DNA from: Mesostigma viride
Taxonomy: Eukaryota; Streptophyta; Mesostigmatophyceae; Mesostigmatales; Mesostigmataceae
Reading direction: 5' to 3'
DNA length: 64,000 bases
NCBI GenBank assembly: GCA_009746045.1
Contig: RPFO01000392.1
Location: 1,598,464-1,662,463, forward strand
In this document: positions 48,121 through 58,790 of the stretch, in pieces
Position numbering within the stretch: position 1 is the first letter of the stretch
How the letters are laid out: each line of letters starts with the position of its first letter
Program-made: the position numbers and the translations under genes
The notes under the pieces: model-generated
Seen by the model: the letters and a program-made list of their open reading frames with translations, nothing else
Told to the model about the DNA's origin: nothing
Databases searched by the model: none

Positions 48121-49560
48121 CATGTACCGCATGGGCCCAGTCGAGCTGGTGGAGCTCAAGAAGATCCTCATTTCACTGCTCGACGCTGGGCTCATTGAAC
48201 CCAGCAACAGCCCCTTCTCAGCGGGCGTGCTGCTCGTTCCCAAGCCAGGAGGCAAGTGGCGTCTGGTGACTGATTACCGGAAGCTGAACGCCATCACCGT
48301 CAAGTCCCGGTATCCTCTACCGCGGATCGACGACATCTTCAACCGTGTCCAGGGGGCTACGTGTTTCACCGTCATCGACTGTGCGGACGGGTTTTGGCAG
48401 CTGCGCATCGCGCCAGAAGACTGCCACAAGACCGCGTTCGCTACGCCCTTCGGTCACTATCAGTTTCGGGTGGCGGCAATGGGGCTGTGTAATTCGCCTG
48501 CGTCCTTCCAGATGCTGATGAATGACATCCTCCGTCCGGTGATGGGCACAGCCCACTTGCCGCAGGTCTCCCAGGACCTGGCGGACCCGCAGAAGGGGGC
48601 GCGCCCGCCCTGGACCTACAAGCGCACGTGCGCGCTGGCGTATCTGGACGACATCCTGGTGTACTCCAAGACGTTCGAGGAGCACCTGGAGGATGTGGAC
48701 GCCGTGCTGCAGATCATGGAGGATGAGCACCTTTCGGCGCGGAAGGCCAAGGTGCGCGCCGGTCGCTGCGTGCCGTTTCTGGGCCATACCCTGTCCGCGG
48801 ACGGCATCGCGACCGACCCTGAGAAGATCGAGTCCGTCCAGCAATGGCCTGTCCCTACGGACGTGAAAGGGGTCGCAGCTTCCTGGGATTGGCATCTTAC
48901 TACCGACGGTTCATCCCGCGGTTTGCCACCATCGCCGCCCCGATCAACGCTCTTCTCAAGAAGGGTACCCGTTCCTTTGGGCTGAGCAGTGCCAACAGGC
49001 TTTCGAGGCGCTCAAGCGCCACCTCACCACAGCGCCAGTCCTTATCCTGCCGGACCCGGCCCTTCCTTTCGTCGTGGCTACGGACGCCAGCAAGGTGGCC
49101 ATCGGGGGTGTTCTCCTGCAGGACCACGGCAAGGGCCTTCAGCCCATCGAGTACATCTCACGAACGATGATTCCGGCGGAGCGGAATTATCCAGTGCATC
49201 AGCAGGAACTCCTGGCAGTCGTCTACAGCTGCCACACGTGGCGTCATCATCTCTTGGGGGCCCAGTTTTCGGTGGCCATCAGTGAGCAGGGGGATCTCGA
49301 CCCCCATCGCCTGGTGATCCACACGGACCACCGGCCGCTCACCCACCTCCTGGTGCAGCCCAACTTGACGCCCCGCCAGGCGCGGTGGATGGAGTACCTG
49401 TCACAGTTCGCGCCGTTCAAGATCCAATATGTCAAGGGCGCGGACAATGTGGTGCCCGACGCTCTCTCGCGACGGGCGGACTATTGGTTCTACGAGGACA
49501 TGGACGTGCTGCATACCACCTGTGTCCCAGTGGCCGCCCCGGGGACCGCCTACGGTGTGG
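48071..49560 (+). pseudogene. Reverse transcriptase-RNase H
   Basis: RT domain in order: GLIEPSNSPFSAGVLLVPK, GGKWRLVTDYRKLN, FTVIDCADGFWQL, TAFATPFGHYQF, GLCNSPASFQ, and catalytic YLDD at 48641-48652. About 26 extra residues lie between LMNDILRP and YLDD compared with the usual Ty3 spacing. A frame change near 48870 precedes FLGLASYYRRFIP, and another leads into RNase H (VVATDASKVAIGGVLL, ERNYPVHQQELLAVVYSCHTW, HTDHRPL). The tether ADNVVPDALSRRAD follows. Enzymatically dead as it stands. Confidence 0.9.
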
Positions 49561-49666
49561 AACCACGGTCTCCCCAGGCCCGCCACTTGTTTCATCTTGG
49601 GCACACCACCATGGATGACCTGTCACCCCTCCCGGAGGAGACGGTTCACCAAGAGCCCACGAGGAC

Positions 49667-51363
49667 GTGGACACCCCCGGGGAGGGGGAGGGGTCGCATG
49701 CGCGCGTGCCCCTTAGTCATGTGGTGCCGCCCCAGGGAATTTTTCAGCTTCAGCCGCTCGGCCCTCCCACAGTCTTCTCAGAATTCGTCAACCAGGCGGG
49801 TACGGATGCGGCAGAACCGGCTGCGGACGCGTTCACAGTCACGTCGGACTTGGAGATGCTGATCAGCCGTTTCACAATCACGGAGGAAGCAGCACTTGAA
49901 GCCATCCGGGCACATCCCCAGCAGATGGGGGCCTATCCTTGCAAGTTCCAGGAGGGGAAACTGTTCGTGAGTCCCCAGCCGGAGGAATGGCGGCTGTATG
50001 TTCCTGAGCTCTGTAGGGCTGCCTTGCTTCACGAGCTCCATGATTCTCTTCTGGGCGGACATCAGGGAAGTCACCGTCTCCTTCCCCGGGCACGTAAGCA
50101 CTTCTACTGGCCAGGGATGAAGGAGTATATCGAGACGTATGTGCGCCAGTGCCCCTCGTGTCAGATCATGAAGTCCAGGAACACGGGCTCTCAGGCCGTC
50201 CCTAAGACGCTGCCGGATCCTATGGGTCCTTGGGATTCTATCATGATGGACTTCATCGGCCCGTTCAAGAAGACGAAGAACGGCAACAGCATGGTCTTGG
50301 TGTTCGTGGACCGCCTGACGCGCATGTGTCACCTGGCCCGTGTCCGGTCGACCTCACAGCGGAGGAGTGCGCCAAGATATACCTGACGCACGTGTTTCGG
50401 TTTCACGGGCTCAGCCGGCAGTTCATCTCTGACCGCGACAAGCTCTTCACGGCCAAATTCTGGCAGGAGTTCTTCGAGCAACTGGGCACCAAGGTGTCGC
50501 TGGGCACGGCCTACACAGCTCGTCGTCGCACCTGGTGGAGCGGTTGAACCGCACGGTGCAAGAGACCATGCGACACTACACCGACACGGTGGGCAGCAAT
50601 TGGGAAGAACTTCTGGGCTTGGTGGAGTTTTCCCTGAACAATGCCCCCCAGGCCGCCCATGGGTTCACCCCCTTTTTCCTCAACTCCGGCCGACACCCTC
50701 TCACACCGCTCGACTTGCTTGGGAGCCACGAACTGGGAGAGGATCAGGTCAAGCTGGATACCCTGCAAGGGGTCGAGCGGTTGCTGCAGCGGATGCACCA
50801 AGCGCATAACAGCGCGGTTCAGGGCTATCGCGCAGCGGCAGCGCGGTATCTGGAGAGGACAGCCGGCAAGCGGGATCACCGGACGCCGTCCATCGAGGTG
50901 GGCGATTGGGTCCTGGTTGAGGGCCCGCAGATCGGGCGATTTTCGCACAAGGTGGAGAAGGAGCTGAAGACTAAGCTCCGACCCATGTTCCTGGGACCCT
51001 ACAAGGTCCTCACCAAGTTCGATGACGTCATGTTCCAGGTGGACATTCCAGTGTCATGGAACCTCACGTCCAACCGTTTCCACCGTGACCAGCTCAAGTT
51101 GTATCACCAGAACACCATTCAGGGTAGGGTCAATCCCCCAGCCCCACTGGAGTTCAATCCGGATACGGGGGAACAGGAGGACGAGGTGGCCGCAATCGTG
51201 GGTCACCGGGATGTCAAACGGGGACGAGGGGTCCAGCGACAATATCGGGTGCGATGGCGATTCGCACAACACGAGTCTGAGGACTCCTGGCGCACCGCTA
51301 CCGAGTTAGCGGGGTGCGCCCGCTTACTAGAAGCATACAAGAAGACGCACCAGTTGCGTTAGC
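49667..51363 (+). pseudogene. Integrase with C-terminal chromodomain
   Basis: Zinc-binding HHCC part (ELHDSLLGGHQGSHRLL, then CPSCQIMK). Catalytic D,D,E core visible as MMDFIGPF, ISDRDKLF and VERLNRTVQE. GPY/F-like LGPYKVL follows, then a chromodomain-like tail (EVAAIVGHRDVKRGRG, QYRVRWRFAQHESEDSWRTATEL) ending in a stop at 51361-51363. Frame changes lie near 50370 and 50525. The chromodomain suggests targeting to modified chromatin. Confidence 0.9.
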
Positions 51364-54183
51364 AGACCACAGCCGGTAGGGTGTAGGGTGAGGGTGGTGC
51401 GTGAGCCAGGTATTTGGTACGCGTCGACTAACGCCCTGACATCTTGTGTGTGGGCTGTGCAGGGGGACGCCGCGGAGGCGCTTCCCAGAGACCAGACTTC
51501 CGTCGGCGCCGTGGAGGCTGCTGACGCAGGATTCCGGGTGCAGATGGGGAGTCCAGTGAGGGGGATTTGGTCGACATGGATATACCCGACGATCCGGAGG
51601 TCCCAGAACCGGAAGCGGGGGAAGGACGCAGATAGCTCGTGGAGAGCCTGCGGTCCGAAGGGATGCACCAGGGGCCGGGGGCTCGAGAGATGGTGGCGGA
51701 CAGACGGGGCCCTCCTCTAGTCGCGAGCGCCGGCAAGAAACCTCGTCAAGGCCTGGAGCACCGGACGCGCGTACGTTGGAGCTGGTAAAGGAGCTGCACG
51801 AGGAGACGTTCAATCCCCGGGTGTTCTTGCGTGACTACGGTCGGGAGGGGGAAGCCCTGTTGGAACGACGACGGCGTCGCCGTAATCAAATGCCGTCGCA
51901 CCTCCGCGCTGATTCTATCATGGCGCGGTCGGCCCTGTGCAGATGGAGACTTTTCGAGGGTTCGTGCGGCGCAACGTGAGGTTCCGGATCGAGACCCGCA
52001 CGGCTGCGCGCAACGGCGTGGTGGTCGGGACCGACTGGGAAACACATGAGCGGGAATGCGCCTGTCACGGGTGCATGAACACGCTGGAAGCGGGTCTGGC
52101 ATTCCCACGGCTCCTTCTCCTCTTACTTCCACCCCAGTGCGGAAGCTGCTGGAATACCACTTCCCCCGGTATCTTCCGCCAGAGGGGCGCTACGGGGTGA
52201 AAAATGCCTGCGAGAAGGGCAGTATTCGTTGCGGCAGGCTCTGGATCGCATCGTGGCGATGGATGATGAGGACCAGGATGATGGGAGTGAGGGTATGACT
52301 CCGTTCCGACGACGACCATCCTCCACACCCTCCCTCTCGTTCCCCTCCGCGGGATCCGCCTCTCGGGGTTCCCAGGGGAGCGGCGGAAGAAGCCGTCCTG
52401 TGCCTCGTTATGAGGCGCCACCGCCGGCGACGGGCTGGGGGCGACCTTCAGGGCGCGAGACGCGGAGTCTTCCGAGGGCTACCGGATGGGGTGGGGGCAG
52501 CCAAGCCGCTCCTCGACGTGTTCCGGAGGGCCGGCACGTCGTCGCTCGCCATCCCGCCCTCCCGTTCGCGTTCCCGCTCGGACTCCGGGACTGATGTACG
52601 CCCCGCTCGCCAAGCGTCACCACCACCTCGCCGACCAGAGGATCGGCAATGGGAGCGCACGTGGGGGTCGGCGGTGGAGTTGGAGCAAGAGCGAGAGAAT
52701 CGGCGACGGCGAACGGATCCGACAGAGACCGCGGTGGCCAGGGCCGAACGGCCGGCTAGAGAGGAGCCGATTGATGAGGTTCCCGCTGGCACCCGCCCGA
52801 TGCGGGCCAAGAAGAGCTACCTTCATGTCTCCCTGGAGCCTCGCTCCCGAGTGGAAGAGGTCCCACCGGAGCCCCACTTCTTGGTCTCCTTGGAGCCTCG
52901 TCACCGGCCTGCCCAGGCCGAACGTCGATGTCACGTCCTGCGGAGGGACCCAGCAGACCCACCACTACCTCGGATCGACACTCGCACCTTCCCGCGGAGG
53001 GACCGTGCTTACATACCGTACGGAATGCCGCGGAGGGTCCCAGCGTGGCGGGTGTCATGGTGCCGGCGGAGCCCGTGGTTACCATTGAGACACTCGTGGC
53101 AGCGGTGCAATCAGGGCAGGGTCTCATACAGCGGATGTTGGACCAGCTCGGGCGCCAGGGCGATCATTCAGTCGCCACCTCAGTAGGCTACGAGGCCGCT
53201 TCCCGGGCAGCCTCACATGAGGAGTGGTCGTTGGGGGACTTCATACGGACATTCCGGGGAGGACCGTAAGACACGGTGGGCCGGGGCCTCGCACGGAGAA
53301 GTTGTGTGTGGTGTTCGAGGGACCCTTGTCTCGGTCCCTCCTGGTATGCACCTGCCCGCCCCTTTGGTTTTTCAAGCGGGCCCTTGGTGCGCGGTTGACC
53401 GTGGTGCTTACTGGGAACAACTAGAAATCACCTTCTTCCCACAGGCGCCGCTGCCCTTGCCGCAACCTGACGACCTTCGTTTTCCCCGGACGGTGGGCAC
53501 ACGGTGCGGTTCGGTACCGAGGATTGGTGGGATTGGAGGTATCAGGTGGATGGAGTGGGGCACGTGGTTACGCCGCCCAAGGTGGCCCCGGCGGAAGGGC
53601 GCCTTCCTGGAACGGGTGGTGCCGGACATTGTAGGGGCCCCCAGGGCGACCATCCTTGAGGATCACGTGCGCACCGAGGTTTTCATGATGGGGGTGAAGT
53701 TTGTTCGTGATCACCGCTGTGGGGTGGCGGATTGGTCGGCGCTGACCCTTCTCTTTACCCACCCCCAGTACTCGCCGGGTTCCTGGCCATGTGGCCCCGG
53801 GGTACGTGGGTGGAGCTGTCCCGGTTGGGTCGGCAGAAGACGTCCCCATATCAGATCGCCTTCGAGGTGGACCTATGTGCGCATCCAGGGGTGATGACTC
53901 ATATTATGACCCCCGTGGGGCGACGGGCTCTCCTTGAGGCCCAGCAGCTGCGGCGGACTACTAGCGGCGGACGCTAGCGTAAATAGTTCAGTTTCGGGAT
54001 GGATAGCGGAGTCCAATCCCCAAAGTTTTGGCTACTACGTCAGGGTTGGGCATGTGTATCGACCTCTAGAGGAACTGGCATTACTGACCTGCGGGTGAAC
54101 CGAGGTCGGGACATAGTACTCTTATAGTAGTCTTGTTGTGTGATCCTAATTATACCTTTGTACGGTAGGGACTACCGACCCCC
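51364..54183 (+). pseudogene. Extra 3' coding remnant of the retroelement
   Basis: About 2.8 kb between the pol stop and the polypurine tract with coding character but many frame changes. Readable stretches: LVKELHEETFNPRVFLRDYG; VQMETFRGFVRRNVRFRIE; KLLEYHFPRYLPPEGRYG; an Arg/Ser/Pro-rich part at 52400-53000; and a last part near 53640-53960 (ILEDHVRTEVFMMGVKFVRD; MTHIMTPVGRRALLEA). I do not recognise a family. It could be an accessory or envelope-position ORF. Confidence 0.5.
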
Positions 54184-54198
54184 GTGGGGGGGGAGGAG
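54184..54198 (+). promoter_or_regulatory. Polypurine tract
   Basis: A G-rich purine run with one T ends 'ggggaggag' immediately before the 3' LTR start TGTTACGTCC at 54199. This is the expected plus-strand primer position. Confidence 0.8.
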
Positions 54199-54389
54199 TG
54201 TTACGTCCCGGCCCTTTAGGTCGGACGTAACAATGGAATAAATTACTAAGGCCTTGTGGCCGTTGTACTAAGTTTTATGGACATTGGCTATTGTGTGAAT
54301 TGGACTAGTTAATTTGGTCCTAGGTTGCCCTTGTAGGGGCCGGTGCTGTGGCGCCGCGCCAGTTCTGAGTCTGTCCGAAGTACTAGACG
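54199..54389 (+). repeat. 3' LTR, truncated to 191 bp
   Basis: Matches the first 191 bp of the 5' LTR almost base for base and stops at 'agtactagacg'; the other 415 bp are missing. From 54390 the sequence is unrelated and belongs to the intronless gene block, so this is a junction. Confidence 0.92.
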
Positions 54390-54433
54390 CTACGCTCCGC
54401 GAGGGTGACCCCATGTTCCCCCCTATCTTTTGT

Positions 54434-54465
54434 GTGCCACGGGATTTTTCTAAGTCCCGTGGCAC
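54434..54465. terminator. Perfect 11-bp hairpin near junction
   Basis: GTGCCACGGGA (54434-54444) and its reverse complement (54455-54465), with a 10-nt loop. It lies 3' of the minus-strand gene ending at 54592. It may act in transcript 3'-end formation. Confidence 0.5.
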
Positions 54466-54591
54466 TGCATGAGATGTGGGCATGCACGAATCGTTTTTTC
54501 ATTACAAGTTAATAATTTACAGGCAGAGACTTGTCTATTGATGAGGGCTGGGCTATGTGTGCACTTGTGGCTACTGATACAATGAGGCTGT

Positions 54592-55700
54592 TTAATCGTA
54601 GTCGACCGGCACAGGGGCGCCGATGGCGTGCACGCCCAGGAGGGTGGTGATGTCCGTGAGGGGCGCTACGAACCCGGATAGCTTGTTGTTTTCTCCGTCC
54701 TGGTACCACGCCTTGAAGCGGTTGTCGAAGCTGTATCCGTCGAACTTGATGAGGGCCTTCCTGTGCACGTTCCTGGCGCAGAAGTGGCAGGCCACGCCCA
54801 TGGTGCCCTCCTGAGGGATGTACATCATGTAGGCGGACATGGCGTGGTGCTCGAACTCGCGCTTGCAGCTCTCGCACCTCGCGGGCGGCCACTGGTCGTA
54901 GTAGGGGAAGTTGTAGGAGGGGGCGAGGGAGGAGCAGATGCGCGCCAAGTCCTCGTCCAGCTTGAAGCGGCGCAGGACGTCCTCGCAGCTGGCGACCATG
55001 GGGTCGAAGTCCTGGTGGTTTCCTTTGCGCATGATGGCCACGACCTGCCTGTTGACGCAGGGCTCGCAGTAGATCCCTGGCTCGGTGTCCCCCTCCTTGT
55101 GCAGGACGCGGAAGGCGACCTTGTTCGGCATGGTCTTGCACTCGCGGCACCTGTACTGCCCCCTTGTTCCAGCGGGACGAGCGGGCGGCTGGTTTCCGGC
55201 TTGGGCACGGGCACCCTGATCCACTGGGACATGTACTTCTTGCGGTACTCGGAGTCCCTGCCCTCGTCCATGATGATGCTGATGCAGGAGACGAGGCACT
55301 CCTCGCAGAGGATGTCGTCCATGGAGCCCATCTTGTTCCTGGGGTTGTGTCGCATCAAGATGCTGTCCGGGCCCTTTTGGTGGCACTTGTCGCAGGGGTA
55401 GTGGTCTCTGACGGCCTGCTCGTAGTCGAAGGGGGCCACGGACTCGTCAGGGTCGGGGACCAGGTCGGTGAGGGCGTACTCGCGCTCCTCCGGCAGAGGC
55501 GAGGAGGGGCAGAGGACGGCGTTGGGGTCGCAGCAGCGGAGGCGGCATCCCTTGACGGCTTTGCGCTTGCGGAGGGGCGCTTGCTTCCTGGCCAGGTGGG
55601 CGCCCACCATGAACTGCACGAATCCGTCCTGCAGCTTTGGCACCGGCTTGCGCGAGGAGCGCCTGCGCATGGAGGCCATGGAGCGCGTGGTGATGGCCAT
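54592..55700 (-). CDS. Multi-zinc-ribbon protein, one frameshift
   Basis: Start taken at the ATG at 55698-55700 (MAITTRSMASMRRR), with a basic N-terminus. Three pairs of CxxC-type knuckles follow: CDKCHQKG with CEEC; CRECK with CEPC; CESCK with CHFC. Each pair is about 35-65 residues apart, as in zinc ribbons or treble-clef folds. The C-terminal third ends VPVDYD and a TAA at 54592-54594. The reading frame changes once near 55165, at a run of five G (in gene sense): the N-terminal part is in one frame and everything from PAGTRGQYRCREC on is in another. One added G would restore the frame, so this may be a sequencing error or a recent lesion. Intronless, and divergent from the MYND gene at 56060. 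Nucleic-acid or protein binding is likely; family not recognised. Confidence 0.65.
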
Positions 55701-56059
55701 GGCTATGTCGTGAAAAGAGAAGGCGTTTGTTTTCTGGCTTGGTGGTTGGTCTTGCGTGAGATGGCTTCCCCGTGGCTGTCCACAGTCTTTGTGATTTTCC
55801 ACGTGTGGCGGCGGACGCACGGGATTGGTCCATCCACGGGTGGGCCGCGTCCGGCGCGGCGCTTCTAGAAAGTTCCTCGTGCTGACTCACGGGACCGGAA
55901 AGGCCGCGTCCGGCGCGGCGCTTCTAGAAAGTTCCTCGTGCTGACTCACGGGCCTTTTGGCGCGGCGCTCTCGGGTCCCGCGAGATCGGTAAAGTCGCGT
56001 GCGCGGCCGTGGGTGGCGGTCAGAAGCCATAGCCGGCAGTGGACAGCGAGCGAGGAATC
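55701..56059. promoter_or_regulatory. Divergent promoter with duplicated heat-shock-like element
   Basis: Serves the minus gene ending at 55700 and the plus gene starting at 56060. A 50-bp block occurs twice (55843-55893 and 55902-55952), each copy with TTCTAGAAAGTTC, i.e. TTCnnGAAnnTTC, the alternating pentamer of a heat-shock element. An ATTGG (CCAAT complement) lies at 55823. Confidence 0.65.
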
Positions 56060-56857
56060 ATGTGTAGTTTGATCGGTTTGAACGCCTGCGTGGGTTCCGG
56101 CGTCTCTCTGACGCACCCCAGCGGTTCTTGGCCGGTGGAAGATCTGATGGGCACGCAGCTGCTGACCGTGGCCCTGATGGAGCCGGACGAGGGGGAGCGC
56201 GCGAAACTTTTGAACGCCGCGGCCGCGTTCGTGAGCAAGGCGGACTTTTTCTCGGTGGTGGAGGCCCTGCGTTTCAAAGAGTACGCGAACTGCCTCCGCA
56301 TCGTGTACGGTTTCGACACGATGGCTTCGAAGGGCGGCGCGGTTGCGTTCGACGCGCCCATGGCAGTGAAGTTGGGGTGCGTGCAGATCCAAGTGCGTGA
56401 CAGCACGCTGCTGTGGGGGATCTACCACCGTTCGCTTTATTCGTGCCCCCTGGGCCGTTTGATCGACGTGGAGGCCAAGAGGTGCGCCACTTGCAAGCGC
56501 GTGCCTCCCGTGGGGAAGAAGTTTCCCAAGTGCGGTCGTTGCCTCACGATGCGGTATTGCACGAAGGCGTGCCAGTTGGAGGATTTCTTTTGCCACAAGC
56601 CTTCTTGCTTGGTGGCCGCGCGCGCTATGAAGATGGGTCTGGAGGAGCACTTGGCCGAGTCGAACGCATTGATCGAGGCGTGCTCGAAGCGTCTGGGCGT
56701 GGATCTGCAGATGCGCGAGAAGACCCCTTCTCAGGCTCCAACGAGGGTCCCTCTGCCCGTCCCAGGCGTGAAGAAGGGCGCTTCCCGCGCGATGCGCACG
56801 TACAGGAGGAGCGGGTCTGGCCGCGAGGGCCGCCTTCCCCGTATCGAGGAGGAGTAG
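56060..56857 (+). CDS. MYND zinc-finger protein
   Basis: 265-residue intronless ORF; the start is the ATG at 56060, preceded in frame by no better candidate. The N-terminal half is unrecognised, with a hydrophobic/helical character (LMGTQLLTVALMEPDEGERA; ALRFKEYANCLRIVYGFD). A MYND-type finger lies at about residues 140-185: CATCKRVPPVGKKFPKCGRC, then YCTKACQLEDFFCHKPSC, with the C-x2-C...C-x2-C...YC...C...H...C order of the family. A basic tail rich in Arg/Ser ends RRSGSGREGRLPRIEEE. MYND fingers mediate protein interactions. They are common in algae and have also been taken up by large viruses, so the domain alone does not tell host from virus. Shares its promoter with the zinc-ribbon gene. 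Confidence 0.8.
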   Translation: MCSLIGLNACVGSGVSLTHPSGSWPVEDLMGTQLLTVALMEPDEGERAKLLNAAAAFVSKADFFSVVEALRFKEYANCLRIVYGFDTMASKGGAVAFDAPMAVKLGCVQIQVRDSTLLWGIYHRSLYSCPLGRLIDVEAKRCATCKRVPPVGKKFPKCGRCLTMRYCTKACQLEDFFCHKPSCLVAARAMKMGLEEHLAESNALIEACSKRLGVDLQMREKTPSQAPTRVPLPVPGVKKGASRAMRTYRRSGSGREGRLPRIEEE

Positions 56858-56923
56858 AGTGCTTGCATGCTGGCCATTGATTGGCTGAAAGTTGGCACCT
56901 GAACTTGGCTACTTGTAGTGTAT

Positions 56924-57778
56924 CGTATCTGTACTTGAATACTACAAGTAGAATCTAGTTGAACTAGAATCCAAGTAACGCCATTGGACGATACAAAAAG
57001 TGGTGATGCTCTGAACAATAGCATCACCACCGCCCACGGGAAAAAGTGGTGACACTGGTGATGCTGTGTTTTTTTTCAAGGGGGGCAAATTATTTTTATG
57101 GCCAGCAAATATTGGACGAAATGCATTATTGAGTCTAATCCAAGCATTATTAAATAATTACGTCCAATCATGGAGTGACACGTGTATTCAATAATTGCAA
57201 TAGTTGTCAGGGGTTGACATGTAATTACTCTCCCTCGCTGACCATAAAATATTGACATATGCCAGCATTAATAATAATATACTCCCTCGCTGACCATAAA
57301 ATATTGACATATGCCAGCATTAATAATAATATACTCCCTCGCTGACCATAAAATATTGACATATGCCAGCATTAATAATAATATACTCCCTCGCTGACCA
57401 TAAAATATTGAACCCAACGGTCATATAAAAATACTCTATCGCTGACCATAAAATTTTGAACCCAACGGTCATATCACACTATTGCAAAATGCACGGGAAA
57501 GATATGCGTAATTGTGTGATAATTACCCAATTAGGATTGCCCCGTGGACTTTGCAATAGTGGGTGCACCTCTGTAATGCAATTTCCGCAATATTTGCTGG
57601 CCATAAAAATAATTTGACCCCCTCGAAAAAAAACACAGCATCACCAGTGTCACCACTTTTTCCCGTGGACGATGGTGATGCTATTGTTCAGAGCATCACC
57701 ACTTTACTAGCGACCAATGGCGTCACTTCGTTTCTAGTTCGGATATGGTATACTACAAGTATTCCTAGTACAGATACG
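56924..57778. mobile_element. 855-bp inverted-repeat element with internal tandem repeats
   Basis: Arms of about 190 bp (56924-57113 and 57583-57778) are reverse complements. The inner ~130 bp are nearly identical ('gtggtgatgctctgaacaat', 'gtggtgacactggtgatgct', 'ttatttttatggccagcaaa'); the outer ~60 bp are degenerate but still begin CGTATCTGTACT on both sides. Between the arms lie 52-bp tandem units ('ctccctcgctgaccataaaa'...) starting at 57231, 57283, 57335 and 57387, then two shorter variants. No coding. It could be a MITE-like element or a structured replication or intergenic element of the virus-like block. No target-site duplication is evident. Confidence 0.75.
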
Positions 57779-57902
57779 CGAGGCCGCGGAACTACCTAGT
57801 GCACATGAGTTGGAGCCAATCAAATGGGAGGAAATGTACTTTATTATCACACATGGGGGCAAGCAAACCCCGTGGAAAGGGCAAAACAACGGCCCGAGGA
57901 CT

Positions 57903-58790
57903 TCAATTCTTCAGCTCGAAGGGGAGGAACCAACGCTCCTTCTCCACCTTCTCGAGCCCAGCAATGTCCTCCAAGGAAAGAGCGCCCAAACGGAAGTCGC
58001 AGAAAAGGTCCTCGCCCAGACGCTCCAAGTCCAGGTCCAGGTCCATGTCCTCCACGCGGAAGGGGCCCATCGCCGAAAACATATCCTCCTCCTCCAGAGC
58101 GCAAGGAGCGGGGGCGGGAGCGAGAGACTTCTCCTCCTCGGCGGCCATCAGATCGATAGCCTCGCGGATCTCGCGGTCGCTGCGCTGGATGCGGGACTCG
58201 CTCAAAAGATCCTTCACGGGACCCTCGAAGGCGCCCCAACCGAGCACCTCGTCGTCCTGCACGTGCGCCTCCGAAGACTTGGGAGGAGAACCGCGGAAGT
58301 AGGGAGACAGACGGCGACGGCAGCCGCGCAACTCGCGGCGAGAGCTGTCCTTCACGCGAGCGCCCATCCCGTCGTGAGGGCGCAGGTGCGGGTTCTTGCC
58401 CTTCACGCGAAGGCAGCGGCGGAAAGGAGCCGGCATGCAAGGGGCGCACGGAGTGCGAGGAGAAGGGAGGCGAGCCGGCTCCGACTCAGCGTCAGAAGAC
58501 GACTCGGAAACGGCGTCAGCGGCCACAACAGAGGAAGTTGAGGAAATCTCGGAGGAGCCGCCCTCAGAGGAGCTGTAGCTGAAGGAGGGCACGTTCTCGT
58601 AGTCCTCCTCCTCGTCCCGCTGCATCTCCTTCGCGCGGGCCTTGCGAAGGCGGGCCTGCTTGTTCTGAGTTTCGCGGCAAGAAAGGCACGCCAGCGTGAA
58701 CCCGTTCGCCAAGCGGGCGGACACGAAATAAGACTCGGGGAACGCCAGGTTGCACTTGTTGCAATACAGGAAACGGGCGGAGGAAGCCAT
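57903..58790 (-). CDS. Cys-pair protein with Ser/acidic middle
   Basis: 295-residue intronless ORF. The start is the ATG at 58788-58790 (MASSARFLYCNKCNLAF); upstream codons in frame lack an ATG. The N-terminus has a CNKC...CLSC four-cysteine unit about 26 residues apart, probably one zinc ribbon, then a basic stretch (KQARLRKARAKEMQRDEEED). A long Ser/Glu-rich low-complexity part follows. The C-terminal acidic, Leu-rich segment (MDLDLDLERLGEDLFCDF) has the character of an activation domain. It may be a transcriptional regulator, but that is inference. Divergent from the gene at 59281. Its 3' end lies about 125 bp from the inverted-repeat element. Confidence 0.7.
   Translation of the reverse strand: MASSARFLYCNKCNLAFPESYFVSARLANGFTLACLSCRETQNKQARLRKARAKEMQRDEEEDYENVPSFSYSSSEGGSSEISSTSSVVAADAVSESSSDAESEPARLPSPRTPCAPCMPAPFRRCLRVKGKNPHLRPHDGMGARVKDSSRRELRGCRRRLSPYFRGSPPKSSEAHVQDDEVLGWGAFEGPVKDLLSESRIQRSDREIREAIDLMAAEEEKSLAPAPAPCALEEEDMFSAMGPFRVEDMDLDLDLERLGEDLFCDFRLGALSLEDIAGLEKVEKERWFLPFELKN

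Larger units (their letters stand above)
42322..54389 (+). mobile_element. Ty3/gypsy chromovirus, degraded, ~12 kb
   Basis: LTR retrotransposon bounded by a complete 5' LTR and a partial 3' LTR. Internal order is leader, viroplasmin-like ORF, gag, protease, reverse transcriptase, RNase H, integrase, chromodomain, extra 3' coding remnant, polypurine tract. Integrase after RNase H and a C-terminal chromodomain place it in the chromoviruses. Coding parts contain several frameshifts and one nested transposon, so the copy is not active. At about 12 kb it is long for the group, because of the 1.4-kb leader, the nested element and the 2.8-kb 3' region. Confidence 0.93.
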
